From Chondrosia reniformis (taxonomy: Eukaryota; Porifera; Demospongiae; Chondrillida; Chondrillidae), in the NCBI GenBank assembly GCA_947172415.1, contig OX359200.1, positions 3,660,501 to 3,724,500 of the forward strand: 64,000 nucleotides of DNA, given 5' to 3'. The translations under genes were made by a program, and so were the position numbers. Under the pieces are notes generated by a model. That model was not told the origin of the DNA. It was given only the letters and a program-made list of their open reading frames with translations, and searched no databases. Of this stretch, positions 1-13,925 are shown in pieces; position 1 is the first letter of the stretch; the number at the start of each line of letters is the position of its first letter.

Positions 1-3000
1 TACTAGTACATACAACTAGTACATACAATTAGTACAGGCAACTAGACCAAACAGCTTGTACATACAACTAGTATATACAACTACATACAAGTAGCACATA
101 CAACTAGTACATATAACTAGTGCATATAACTAGTTACTAGTATATAGAACTCGGATATACAACTAGTGCATTCAACTAGTAAAATCAATTAGTACATACA
201 TCTTGCAACAAGGACATAAAACTAGTAACTACGACTGGTAAATTTAACAAGTATACAAACATATACACAACTAGTACATAGAAGAAGTATATAGAACTAC
301 ATAACACTAGTACATACAACTTGTATAAACAAGTAATACATACAACTAGTAGATACAACTAATACATATAACTAGTACATTCAACTACTCACTAGTACAT
401 ACAACTAGAACATACAATTAATACATACAACTATAACATATAACAAGTACATACAACAATTACACAGAAGTAGTACACACAACTAATATATACAACTACA
501 TACAACTAGCACATACAACTAGTACATACAACTAGTAAATAAAGGTTGTTTCTTGTAAGTACACCTTGTAAATATAACGACTACATAAAAGTAGTACATA
601 TAACTAGTACATATAACTATTACATACAACAATTTCACACAGCTGGTACATACAACTAGTTTATAAAACTAGTAATTAGTATATACAACCAGTACATACA
701 ACTAGTACATGCAACTAGCTACTAGTACACAAAACTAGTACATAAAACTAGTTCATATAACTAGTACGTATAACTAGTACATACAACAATTGCACACAAC
801 TAGTACATACAACTAGTAAATATACCAAGTATATACAACTGGTACCTACAATTAGACCATACAACCATTACATACAACTATACAATACGTACAACTAAAA
901 GTACACCTAGGACATAAAACTAGTACATATAACCAGTACATATAACTTGTACATACAAATAGGACATACAAGTAGTATATACAACTAGTTACTACTACAT
1001 AGAACTAGTACATACAACTAGTAACTACAACTAGGAAATATAATTAGTAGATACAAAATTTACACACAACCAGGACATTAAACTAGAATATACAACTAAT
1101 ACATACAGCTAGTCCATAAAACTGGTACACAGAACAAGTTCATACAACTAGTACCTAAAACTAGTCCACACTGCTAGTACATTCATCTAGTACATATAAC
1201 TAGTACATACAACAATTACACACAACTAGTACATATAACTAGTACATTTAACTACACACAACTAGTACATACAATGAGTATATACAACTAGTAAATACAT
1301 ATTGTTAATAGTACATACACCTAGTACATACAACCAGTTCATACAACTATCAAATACAAATACTACTTACAAATACTACATACAACTAGTACATACAACT
1401 AGTACATAGAACTAGTACATACCACTAGTACATAAAACTAGCAAATACTTATTGTTACTAGTACTTACAACTTGTACCTTCAACTAGTACTTATACCTAG
1501 TACATGCAACTACTTACTAGTACATACAACTAGTACATAAAATTATTGCATACAACTAGTCCATATAACTAGTATATACAACAATGACACACAACTAGAA
1601 CATACAACTAGTACATATAACAGCAAACAATTTGTACATACAACTAGTAAACACAGATTGTCACTAGTACATACACCTAGTACAAACAACTAGTATATGC
1701 AACTGGTACATATCACTAGTATATGCAACTAGTCAATACATATTGTTACTAGTACATACAACTAGTACATATAACTAGTAAATGCAACTACAAACTAGAA
1801 CATCTATACAACTAGTCCATTTAATTACATAAAAATAGTCCACACAGCTAGTACTTACAACTAGAAAATACATATTGTTACTAGTACATACAACTAGTAC
1901 ATAAAACAAGTACATGCAACTACAAACTAGAACATCTTTACAACTAGTCCATTTAATTACATAAAAATAGTCCCAACAGCTAGTACTTACAACTAGTAAA
2001 TACATATTGTTACTAGTACATACAACTAGTACATAATACTAGTACATGCAACTACAAACTAGAACATCTATACAACTAGTACATACGTCAGGTTCATTTA
2101 ACTAGCAATTGCAACTAGTAAATATAACTAGTACATACACAAATATTTTCACAACTAGTATATACACGTAGTATATATAACTACATACAACTAGTTCAAA
2201 CAACTAGTACATACAGCTAGTACATAACACTAGTACATACAACAAGTATATACAACTAGTAGATACCATTAATTACTAGTACATACAACTAGTAAATACA
2301 ACTAATACATATAACTAGTAGTTAAAACAATTACAAACAACTAATACTTACAACTAGTACATATAACTACCTACAACTAGTCTATACAACTAGTATATAC
2401 AACTTATAAATACAGATTGTTGCTATTGCATACACCTAGGACATACAACTAGTCCATACAACTAGTACATATAACTGGTACATGCAACTACTTACTAGTA
2501 TATACAACAAGTACATACAATTAGTACAGACAACTAGTCCAAACAGCTTGTACATTCAACTAGTACATATAACTAGTACATACTACTATTCACTATAACA
2601 TATAAATAACTAGTACATACAACCAGGATATGCAACTAGTACATACACCTAGTGTATTCAACTAGTACATACAACTACTACATACGACTAATACATACAT
2701 CTAGATATTAGTACATACAACTAGAATATACAACTAGAACATACAACTAGTTACTAGTACATACAACTAGTAAATACAACTAGCATATATAACTAGTATC
2801 ACACAACAATTACACACAACTGGTACATACAACTAGTACATATAACTACATACAACTAGTACATACAACTAGTTACAATACGTACAACTAGTACACACAA
2901 CTAGTACATACAACTATTACCTACAACTAGTAAATATAATTAGTAGATACAACATTTACACACAACTAGGACATTCAACTAGTACACACAACTAGTACAT

Positions 3001-6000
3001 ACAGCTGGAACATAAAACTATTACCTTGAACTAGTTCATATAACTAGTACATACAACAATTACACACAACTAGTACATATAACAAGTACCCTCAAGTACA
3101 TACAATTAGTACATACAACTAGTACATACAACAAGTTACTACTACTAACAAATAGTACATACAACTAGTAAATGCAACTAGTACATAAAACTAGTAAATA
3201 CAGCCAGTACATACAACCAGTACATATAACTGGTACATACAACTAGTACATATACTTGGTACATACAACAATTTCACACAACTACTTCATACAACTAGTA
3301 CATAAAACTAGTAACAAGTACATGCAACTAGTTCATACAACTAGTACATTCAACTAGTGCATACAACTAGTAAATACAACTATAACTAATAACTAATACA
3401 TACAACAATTACACACATCTAGTACATACAACTAGTACATACAACTAGTAAATACAATTAGTACATACATCTAGTTACTAATACATTCAACTATGTCATA
3501 AAACTAGTAATTCAACTAGTAAATTTAACTAGTATACAAAAAATACAAACAACTAGTACGTAGAAGTAGAATATAAAACTACCTACAACTAGAACATATA
3601 GCTATTAAATACAACTATTTACTTGAACATACAATTAGTCCATGTAACTAGTATTTACAGATAATTCATACAACTAGTCCATATAACTAGTACATACAGA
3701 TTGTTGCTAGTACATACACATAGTACTTACAACTAGTTCATACAACTAGTACATATAAGTAACTACTTACTAATCCAAACAACTAGTACATACAACTAGT
3801 ACATTAAATTAGTAAATGCAGATTGTTACTAATACATACACATAGTACATACTAAGAGTACAAAGAATTAGTACATATAACTAGTACATACAATTACTAA
3901 ATAAACTACTACGTATACTTAGCACATATATGGAACAATTACACACAACCACTATATACATACAACTATTCCATATAACTACATACAACTAGTACATACA
4001 ACTAGTATATACATACAACTAGTACATACAACTAGTACATACAACTAGTAAATAAAACTATTACATGCAACCACTAACTAGTACATACAACTAGTAAATA
4101 AAACTATTACGTACAACTAGTACATATACCTAGTACATACAACAATTACACACAACTAGTACATACAATTAGAATATATAACTACCTACACCTAGTACAT
4201 ATAACCACACACAATTAGTACATAAAAGTAGAAATACAGATTGTTACTGGTACATACAACTAGTACATGCAACTAGTACATACAACAAGAATATAGATAT
4301 AACGGGTAATTACAACTAGTACATACATCTACTACATACAACCAGTAGATACATCTAGTACATGCAACTAGTACATATAACTAGTGCATACAACTACTTA
4401 CTAGAACACATATACAACAAGTACATACAACTAGTACATTCTACTAGTACATACAACCCGTATATACAACTATATAGTACTTACAACTAGTACCACAACT
4501 AGGAAATAAAACTAGTACATATAACCAGTACATATAACCTGTACATACAAGTAGTGCATACAACTAGTTACTAGTACATTCAACTAGTATATATAACTAG
4601 TTAATACTGCCAGTACATACAACTAGTTCATTTAACTAGTACATACAACAATTAAACACAACTAGTACATATAACAAGCACCTTCAACTACATACAACTA
4701 GTACATACAATTAGTATATACAAATAGTAAATACATAATTTTACAAGTACCTACACCAAGTACTTACTACTATTACAAACAACTAGAACATACAATTTGT
4801 ATATACATCGAGGTTCTAGTACATACAACTAGTACATACTACTAGTACATATACCTTGTACATACAACAATTTCACACAACTAATATATACAACTAGTAC
4901 ATATAAGTAGTAACTAGTACTTACAACTAGTACATTCAACTAGGACATACAACTAGTACATACAACTAGTACATACACCTATTTCACACAACTAGTACAT
5001 AAAACTAATACATAGAACTAGTACATACAATTAGTATATACAACTAATTACTAGTACATCCAAATAGTATAAACAACTATTATAAAAACTAGTAAATATA
5101 ACTAGTACAAACAGCTAGTATATACAACTAGTACATATAACTAGTACATAACACAATTACATACAACTTGGACATACAACTAGTAAACACAGATTGGTAC
5201 TACTACATACACTTAGTATACAACTAGTATATGCAACGAGTACATATAACTTGTATATGCAACTAGTAAATACATATTGTTACTAGTACATACAACTAGA
5301 CCATATAACTAGTACATGCAACTACAAACTAGAATATCTATACAACAATTGCACCCAACTAGTACATACAAGTAGTATATATACCTACATACACCTGGTT
5401 CTAACAACTAGAACACACAACGAGTAAATACAACTAATACATACAGCTAGTACATATAACTTGTAGATACAACTAGTAAATACAACTATTACTAATAACT
5501 AGTACTTACAACAATTACACACAACTAGTACATACAACTAGGACATACAACTAGTGCATACAATTAGTACATATAAGCCACTACCTATTAGTAAAAACAA
5601 CTAGTACATACAGCTAGTACATACATCTAGTTACAAGTACATAAAACTAGTACATACAACAAGTACATACAACTAGTCCATATAACTAGTACATGCAACT
5701 ACTTACTAGTACATACAACTAGTACATACAATTAGTATGTACCAGGTTTACATATACCTAGTTCCTAAACAATTAGACACAACTAGTACATACGACTAGT
5801 GTATATAACTGCATACAATTAGTACAAACAACTAATAAATATGGATTGATTGTTTCTACTACATACATTTAGTACATACAATTACTGCATATAACTAGTA
5901 CATATAACTAGTACATGCAACTAGAAAATAGAGATTGTTCTAGTACATACAATTAGTTCATAAAACTAGTACATACAGCTAGTAAATACAGCTAGTACAT

Positions 6001-9000
6001 ACAGCTAGTACATACCACTAGTAAATACAACTAGTACATACAACTAGTACATACAACTAGTACATATATCCAGTTACTAGTACATACAACTATTATATAA
6101 AACTAGCACATACAACCAGTAACTACAACTAGTAAATATATGTAGTACATTCACAAATTTCCAACAACTAGAACATACAAGTAGTACATATAACTACATG
6201 CAATTAGTTCAAACAACTAGTACATACAACTAGTAAATACAACTAATACATACAGCTAGTACATAAAACTAGTACACACAACTATTTACTAGTACATACA
6301 ACTAGTAAATACAACTAGTACATATAACTAGTACATATAACAATTATACACAACAAGGATATGCAACTAGTACATATAACTACATACAACTAGACATACA
6401 ACTAGTAAATACAACTAGAAAATACAGATTGCTACTAGAACATACATCTAGAAAATACAGATTGCTACTAGAACATACACCTAGAAAATACAATTAGTAC
6501 AAACAACTAGTACATATAACTAATACATGCAACTTCTAAATACAGATTGATAATAGAACATATAACTAGTACAAAGAGCTAGTAAATAAATATTTCTACT
6601 AGTAGTTACAGCTAGTCCATACAACTAGTACATACATCTAGTACATATAACTAGTACATACAACTAATACATACAACTATTACATACAACTAGTACATAT
6701 AACTAGTACACACAACTAGTAACTACAACTAATATATATACCAATTATATACATACACAAATTTCACACAACTGGAACATAAAACTAGTACATATAACTA
6801 CATACAACTAGTACATACAATTTGTAAATACAGATTGTTACTAGTATATAAACCTATATAATACATGCAACTATTAAATACAGTTTGTTAGTAGTACATA
6901 CAATTGGTACATATAACTAGTACACACAACTACTAACTTTAACATATATACTTCTAGTACATTCAACCAGTACATACAACAAGTACATATAACTAGTACA
7001 AACAACTAGTATATACAACTATTACATACAACTTGTACATACAACTAGTAACTACAAGTAGTATCTACAACTAGTCCATGCAAAAATTACACACATCTAG
7101 TACAAACCAGTTGTACATATAACTATATACAACTAGTTCAAACAACTACTACTTACGACTAGTACAAACAACTGGTACATACAGCTAGAACACAAAATTA
7201 GTACATAAAACTATTATATACAACTAGTACATACAACTACTCACTAGTACATACAACTAGTACATACAACTACTTACTAGTACATACAACTAGTACATAT
7301 AATTATTACATACAACTAGTACATAAAACTAGTACATACAACTACTTACTAGTACATTCAACTAGTACATATAACTAGTACATACAACAATTACACACAA
7401 TTAGTACATACAACTAGTACATATAACTACATACAACTAGTACATACAATTAGTAAATACAGATTGTAACTAGTACATCCAACTAGTACAAACAACAAGT
7501 ACATACAACTAGTATATGCAACTACTAAATACAAATTGATACTAGAACATATAACTAGTAGAAAGAGCTAGTAAATACATATTGTTACCAGTATTTACAC
7601 CTAGTAAATACAACTAGGACATACAACTAGTACATACAACTAGTACATACACCTATTTCACACAACTAGTACATAAAACTAATGCATAGAACTAGTACAT
7701 ACAATTTGTACATACAACTAATTACTAGTACATCCAACTAGTACAAACAACTAATAAAAACAACTAGTAAATATATCTAGTACAAACAGCTAGTACATAC
7801 AACTAGTACAAACAACTAATAAAAACAACTAGTAAATATATCTAGTACAAACAGCTAGTACATACAACTAGTACTTATAACTAATGCATGCAACTACTTA
7901 CTAGTACATTCAACTAGCAAATAAAATTATTACATACAACAAGTACATATAACTAGTACGTAACACAATTACATACAACTTGGACATACAACTAGTAAAC
8001 ACAGATTGGTACTAGTACATACACCTAGTATATACAACTAGTATATGCAAATAGTACATATAACTAGTATATGCAACTAGTAAATACATATTGTTACTAG
8101 TACATACAACTAGTCCATATAACATACATGCAACTACTTACTAGTACATACAACTAGTGCATACAATTAGTATGTACCAGGTTTACATATATCTAGTTCC
8201 TAAAACGATTAGACACAACCAGTACATACAACTAGTGTATATAACTGCATACAATTAGTACAAACAACTAATAAATATGGATTGTTACTACTATATACAT
8301 TTAGTACATACAATTACTACATATAACTAGTACATATAACTAGCACATGTAACTAGAGAATACAGATTGTTCTAGTACATGTAATTAGTTCATAAAACTA
8401 GTACATACAGCTAGTACATACAACTAGTACATACAGCTAATACATACAACTAGTACATATAACTAGTACATATATCCAGTTACTAGTACATACAACTAGT
8501 ATATAAAACTAGCACACACAACTAGTAACTACAACTAGTAGATATTAGTAGTACATACACAAATTTCCAACAACTAGAACATACAAGTAGTACATATAAC
8601 TACATGCAATTAGTTCAAACAACTAGTACATACAACTAGTAAATACAACTAATACATACAGCTAGTACATAACACTAGTACATAGAAATGGTACATACAA
8701 CTAGTATACACAAATATTACTAGTACATACAACTAGTAAATACAACTAGTACATATAACAATTATACACAACAAGGATATGCAACTAGTACATATAACTA
8801 CATACAACTAGACATACAACTAGTAAATACAACTAGAAAATACAGATTGCTACTAGAACATACATCTAGAAAATGCAGATTGCTACTAGAACATACACCT
8901 AGAAAATACAATTAGTACAAACAACTAGTACATATAACTAATACATGCAACTTCTAAATACAGATTGATAATAGAACATATAACTAGTACAAAGAGCTAG

Positions 9001-9321
9001 TAAATAAATATTTCTACTAGTAGTTAAAGCTAGTCCATACAACTAGTACATACATCTAGTACATATAACTAGTACATACAATTAATACAACTATTAGATA
9101 TACCAATTATATACATACACAAATTTCACAGAACTGGAACATAAAACTAGTACATATAACTACATACAACGAGTAAATACAATTAGTAAATACAGATTGT
9201 TACTAGTACATACACCTATGTAATACATACAACAAGTGCATACAATTAGTATATATAACTAGTACATGCAACTATTAAATACAGTTTGTTAGTAGTACAT
9301 ACAATTGGTACATATAACTAG
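1..9321 (+). repeat. 13-bp satellite array, + orientation (block 1)
   Basis: Continuous degenerate tandem copies of a 13-bp unit, consensus ACTAGTACATACA, with common variants ACTAGTACATATA and a shortened ACTACATACA. Each unit holds two self-complementary tetramers, CTAG and GTAC, and a 9-nt alternating purine-pyrimidine run. CpG is almost absent. Longer recurring blocks mark a higher-order layer: one contains AAATACAGATTGTTACTAG followed by a CACCTAG variant (for example near 2405, 4230 and 6830), another contains ACAACAATTACACACAACT. Short open frames here are repeat artefacts. No gene is seen. Confidence 0.97.
4941..7610 (+). repeat. Higher-order tandem duplication, copy 1
   Basis: This stretch matches 7611-13090 segment by segment once the 2.9-kb transposon in the second copy is discounted. 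Shared rare variants include the CACCTATTTCACACAACTAG block (near 4975 and 7648), the motif AGGTTTACATATA (near 5757 and 8171), the paired CAGATTGCTACTAG units (near 6425 and 8840) and the GAAAGAGCTAG unit (near 7550 and 13035). The local offset drifts between about 2.41 and 2.82 kb, so several unit-sized indels separate the copies. Ends are approximate. Confidence 0.8.
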
Positions 9322-9323
9322 TA

Positions 9324-9354
9324 TAGTGCATTTCAGTCAAAGCTTCCACTTTTT
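9324..9354 (+). repeat. Left terminal inverted repeat of the TA transposon
   Basis: 31 bp starting TAGTGCATTTCAGTC. It pairs with 12208-12238, the only mismatch being the sixteenth base (A here, G in the other repeat). Transposase binding and cleavage are expected here. Confidence 0.92.
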
Positions 9355-9928
9355 GAATTTTTTACCTCTTAAGCTTTGATAAGCTTAAATTCAAATTTGG
9401 TAAGGTTATTTTCTTTGAATCTTGGACAGGTTGTAGCTAAGTCATGTAGCTTTGGAATAGCGAGACAGTAGTGTTACCATGGTGACCATGGGCTTGCGTA
9501 ATTGCCCCCAATCTCCAAATAAGGTAAAAAGATGCTTTTCCTCAATCTCCTCCTAGGTTGTTTGAAATTTTTTTACTTTGTTTAATGTAACATATTTAAG
9601 ATAATTTTTAAACTTTATAAAGAGGCTTTTTGTAATATACTTCTTTATTTTTGAGAAATATCAGTTGGAAATTTTTAATGGTACAAATATTGATTTTCTA
9701 TCTAGTTTGTGGGGAAACCTTCTAGGAAGTAAATTTTGCTAGCATTCTAAACTAGAATGAATTATCTAAATTTGTAAAGAGGATTTTTACATAAATGGTT
9801 CTAGGAAGGAGTTATATTTTACCTAATTTGCATAATTGAAATCACAATGTAAACAATATAATGAAATACACTGGAAATCAAGAATGTGAAGTGTATGGTA
9901 TTAAATCAAGTCAGTAAAATAAAACATC
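9355..9928. other. Transposon 3' noncoding flank
   Basis: AT-rich DNA between the left terminal repeat and the end of the transposase reading. It contains a short palindromic run (TTACCATGGTGACCATGG) near 9476. No coding signal was recognised. Confidence 0.6.
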
Positions 9929-11899
9929 TTATCTACTTTCTGTTTCTGGAACTCTTCTGTGACTTTTGTACTCTTTAATTTTACTGTCTGCTTCTAATGC
10001 TGTAGAGCCTTCTCTGTATGCATGTGCATAATCGCGGGATTTCCTAAAGAATTATCTAATGTCATCTGTACTTGCACTATTAAAAGCTGGTATAATTACG
10101 TTTCTCAGTCCATTGAATGTGTAATCACACTTATCCTTTACATAAACCTTGGCTTTACCCCATACCCTCTCTATTGGATTAAGTTCTGGATGAAATTTTG
10201 GTAAAAATAGTACTCTGTGACCTAATGCCTGCAAAATTCTTTCAATTTTAGATTTTTCATTTTTGAAATCTTCATGTTTACCTAATATATCCATCATTTC
10301 TTTCTTTGTCATATCCGTAGCTGCAGTCACACCTCTTTCTATCAATACTGTCCGTAATCCCTTTGCTTGTCCCATTCTGTTAACCATAACCTGCTCCCTG
10401 CCATTCCACAGTTCACTAGTCCAGTATCCCTCATTCTCTGCTCTCCTATGTGCAAAATTTCTCTACCATACTGTGGAAAATTAGGATTACTATAAATTCG
10501 TTTAGCATCTTCTACCTCTTCATCTGTTAATTGTAAAAAGCCTCCATGTTCTTCAATAAAGTCACTAACCATTAAACCCCTCCCCTTTCCCTTAGGCAAT
10601 AAAGGCTGCTTTCCCTTCACTGTCCACCCACTAGTTCTCCCTTCATTTGCATGAAATGCTGACTCATCATGATAAATTGTAACTAGATGCCTAGATGCAT
10701 TATTTGTACCTATGGTGTATGGATGAAAACCATCTGAGCAAGGTGGTGGTGGCAGATTTGTTGATTCTAGTATTTTCATCTTTTCTAGAAATAATCTCCT
10801 ATCCTTAACTACATCCTCCCTTTCATGACCATCTACATATCCCTTGGTATACTTAACATAGGAAAAACCTAGTGAGTGCATCCATCTCCAAGCAGTGACT
10901 CTAGATATTTCCTTTGGGTAGTTGGCTGGCATGCTTGACTTAGGAATAAGGGTATTGTTTATCCACCTACAAAAGGCACTAACGGTTAATTTATTGTTTT
11001 TCCTACTAGTTTCCTTCTGCAGCCATTCAATAACTTCCTCCTTTAAATTTTTATCTATCAGTAACAGATTTTTTGACTACCACCTCTCTTACTAATGGCT
11101 ATTTCCCCTCTAGCGTAATATGATTTCCTCCATTTTCTTAATGATCGCTCTGATATGCCTACTAAAGACTCTGTCTGCTTACAAGCTTGTACTGTACCCT
11201 TACCCTCCTTCCTTAGGGCATCTACTACTATTAACCCTACCATGTTTTGTACTTCACCAGCCTGATCTAATGCCTCCTCAGTTGTGAATTGAAAGCTGGA
11301 AAGAACCAAGTAATTAAAATTTAATAATGGTTGAAATTACCTTTGAATACCTTTAGAACACAAACAGAGCACATTTAGTCTAATTATAAGACTTTTAGGT
11401 ATGCTCTAAGTGTGTAAATATGTAAGAAAGGCCAAATGATTGCTATTACGTTAATGTTTATAAACAAAGAGTGCATAATATTCATTTAAAGTAGAAATAT
11501 AAATGAACAAAGCTTTAGTTAAACTTTAGATACTTAAATAAATGCTCTAGTTTAAAGCATAATACGTTTCTCTATCCCAGTATTCAATATGAAAACATAC
11601 CCAACATCGCCGTCTTCATCTTCACTAGGATTTTCAGCTTCTGACTGATTTGTATCAGTGATCGCTTCAATCATTTCTTCTTCTTCTGTCTCTTCATTGG
11701 CAGAGTATTGATCACTTAGGCTTTCACTGACGCTGACTTGTGGCGAATTGACAACTAATAAAGACTCGTTGGGAAGTTGCCGTGAAGAGGACTGAACATT
11801 TTCATCGACTTCTTCTTCATTGGGCTTGAATCTTTTCAGATTTCGCAACCTATCCATTTTATTCTTCATAATACTAACTCTTGACTTCCTTTTAGGCAT
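9929..11899 (-). pseudogene. DDE-superfamily (DDE_3-like) transposase, two exons, frameshifted
   Basis: Start ATG at 11899; the first product residues are basic (MPKRKSR, nuclear-signal-like), followed by an acidic serine-rich tail. A GTATGT donor lies at 11600 and a TTCTTTCCAG acceptor ends at 11296. Splicing them keeps frame (GDVG joined to FQFTTEEALDQ). Exon 2 carries a helix-turn-helix-like segment (LVGISERSLRKWRKSYY). The catalytic core follows: first Asp in HDESAFHANEG near 10667, GKGRGLMVSDF after it, and the last acid in LPKFHPELNPIERVWGKAK near 10170. The C-terminus (FFRKSRDYAHAY and YKSHRRV) reads on to a stop at 9929-9931. The reading frame changes near 11085, near 10440 and just after 10052. 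The family's segment with the second catalytic Asp appears deleted between GYWTSE and LWNGREQ (near 10411), so the product should be inactive. Family assignment comes from remembered motifs. Confidence 0.82.
11296..11600 (-). other. Predicted intron in the transposase gene
   Basis: 305 bp. The donor is GG/GTATGT and the acceptor TTCTTTCCAG/CTTTC follows a pyrimidine-rich run. The phase matches exactly: two bases before the donor plus one after the acceptor form a Gly codon. A spliced transposase gene confirms a eukaryotic element. Confidence 0.78.
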
Positions 11900-12207
11900 G
11901 ATAAAGCCTTAGAATAATCGACTGAAAGAACAAACGAATAAAATGAATCTCTTCGCGGCGATGGGCGTTGTTATCTATTAGTAGGACGGACTTATACGGA
12001 TTCTGTGGTTAAACGTCATAGGAAACCATAGTAACGCATCCTGATGTCACACCTAACAAGCCATATGATTGGCTTATATCGAAACTGTGCTTTAGAACAA
12101 TTGTTTTAAAAATCTAATGTCAGATTCGGAATCTATGGTATGAAAAACCTATATGTACGTATTTATTTCATAGCGGTTCATTTCTGTATAAAATTTATAC
12201 AGGTTTT

Positions 12208-12238
12208 AAAAAGTGGAAGCTTCGACTGAAATGCACTA
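12208..12238 (-). repeat. Right terminal inverted repeat of the TA transposon
   Basis: Reverse complement of 9324-9354 with one mismatch; it ends GACTGAAATGCACTA and is followed by the TA target copy. Confidence 0.92.
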
Positions 12239-12240
12239 TA

Positions 12241-13925
12241 CATATAACTAGTACATACAACTACTAACTTTAACGTATATACTTCTAGTATATTCAACTA
12301 GTACATACAACAAGTACATATAACTAATACATACAACTAGTATATACGACTATAACATACAATTTGTACATAGAACTAGTACACAGAAGTAGTACATATA
12401 TTTACATACAACTAGTACATACAACAATCCATACAACTAGTACATACAACTAGTAACTACAAGTAGTATACACAACTAGTCCATACAAAAATTACACACA
12501 ACTAGTACAAACCAGTTGTACATATAACTATAGACAACTAGTTCAAACAAATACTACTTACGACTAGTACAAACAACTGGTACATACAGCTAGAACACAA
12601 AATTAGTACATAAAACTAGTATATACAACTAGTACATACAACTACTTACTAGTACATACAACTAGTACATAAAATTATTACATACAACTAGTACATACAA
12701 CTAGTACATACAACTACTTACTAGTACATACAACTAGTACATATAATTATTACATACAACTAGTACATACAACTAGTACATACAACTACTTACTAGTACA
12801 TACAACTAGTACATATAATTATTACATACAACTAGTACATATAACTAGTACATACAACAATTACACACAATTAGTACATACAACTAGTCCATATAACTAC
12901 ATACAACTAGTACATACAATTAGTAAATACAGATTGTAACTAGTACATACACCTAGTACATACAACTAGTACAAACAACAAGTACATACAACTAGTATAT
13001 GCAACTACTAAATACAAATTGATACTAGAACATATAACTAGTAGAAAGAGCTAGTAAATACATATTGTTACCGGTACTTACACCTAGTAAATACAACTAG
13101 TACATACAACTTGTCCATATAACTCATACATACGACTAGTACATACAACAATACATACAACTAGTACATACAACTAGTACCTACAACTAGTGCATATTAC
13201 TAGTACATACAACAATTGCACCCAACTAGTTCATACAACTATACATATAAATAGTAAATACAAATTGTTGCTAGTACATACACCTATTACACACAACTAG
13301 TACAATCAACTACTAAATGCAGATTGATACTAGAACATATAACTAGTACAAAGAGTTAGTAAATACATATTATTACTAGTACTTACACCTAGTAAATACA
13401 ACTAGAACTAGTACATATATCTAGTTACTAGTACATACAACTAGGACATACAGCTAGTACATAAAACTAGTACATATAACTAGTACATACAACCACTAAC
13501 TAGAACATATATACATCTAGTACATTCAACTAGTACAAACAATCAGTACAAACAAGTAGTACATATAACTAGTACATTCAACTACTAAATACAGATTGAT
13601 ACTAGACCATACGACTAGTACAAAGAACTAGTAAATACATATTGTTACCAATAATTACACCTAGTTCATACAACTAGTACTTACAACTAGTACATATAAC
13701 AAGTACATGCAACTACGTACTAGTATATACAACTAGTACATACAATTAGTACATACAACTTTTACATATAACTAGTTCATACAACAATTAGACACAAATA
13801 GTGCATACAACTTGTGTAAATAACTACATACAACTAATAAATACAACTAGTAACTACAACTAGTAAATATAACTAGTATATACACAAATGTCACACAACT
13901 AGTACCTACAAGTAGTACATACGTA
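12241..13925 (+). repeat. 13-bp satellite array, + orientation (block 2)
   Basis: Continuation of block 1 beyond the transposon, with the same unit and the same higher-order variants. A local tandem of about 63 bp built around CAACTACTTACTAGTACATA repeats three times at 12640-12830. No gene is seen. Confidence 0.96.

Larger units (their letters stand above)
9324..12238 (-). mobile_element. TA-target DNA transposon (IS630-Tc1-mariner type), degraded
   Basis: A 2915-bp insertion in the satellite. Its ends form 31-bp terminal inverted repeats with one mismatch, beginning TAGTGCATTTCAGTC. It is flanked by TA on both sides (9322-9323 and 12239-12240). Removing the element and one TA restores a perfect satellite junction (ACTAGTACATATA), which fixes the boundaries and shows a TA target duplication. 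One gene on the minus strand encodes a DDE transposase with a spliced 5' part. A long AT-rich noncoding stretch (9355-9928) lies behind the gene and about 340 bp of leader precedes it. TA duplication and the DDE signature place it in the Tc1/mariner clan; the exact family is not named here. Confidence 0.9.
7611..13090 (+). repeat. Higher-order tandem duplication, copy 2 (split by a transposon)
   Basis: Second copy of the 4941-7610 block, enlarged by the insertion at 9324-12238. The uninterrupted equivalent of the insertion site is near 6905-6935 in copy 1. The transposon is absent there, so the duplication is older than the insertion, or copy 1 lost the element. Ends are approximate because the basic unit is so repetitive. 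Confidence 0.78.

Noticed and set aside
1775-2005. A 76-residue open frame in the first satellite block
   Set aside because: Its translation is itself a tandem repeat (two near-identical halves) produced by the satellite; there is no codon bias or domain.
1-9321. CRISPR-like or telomeric repeat array
   Set aside because: The unit is 13 bp, directly tandem without unique spacers, and unlike telomeric repeats such as TTAGGG.
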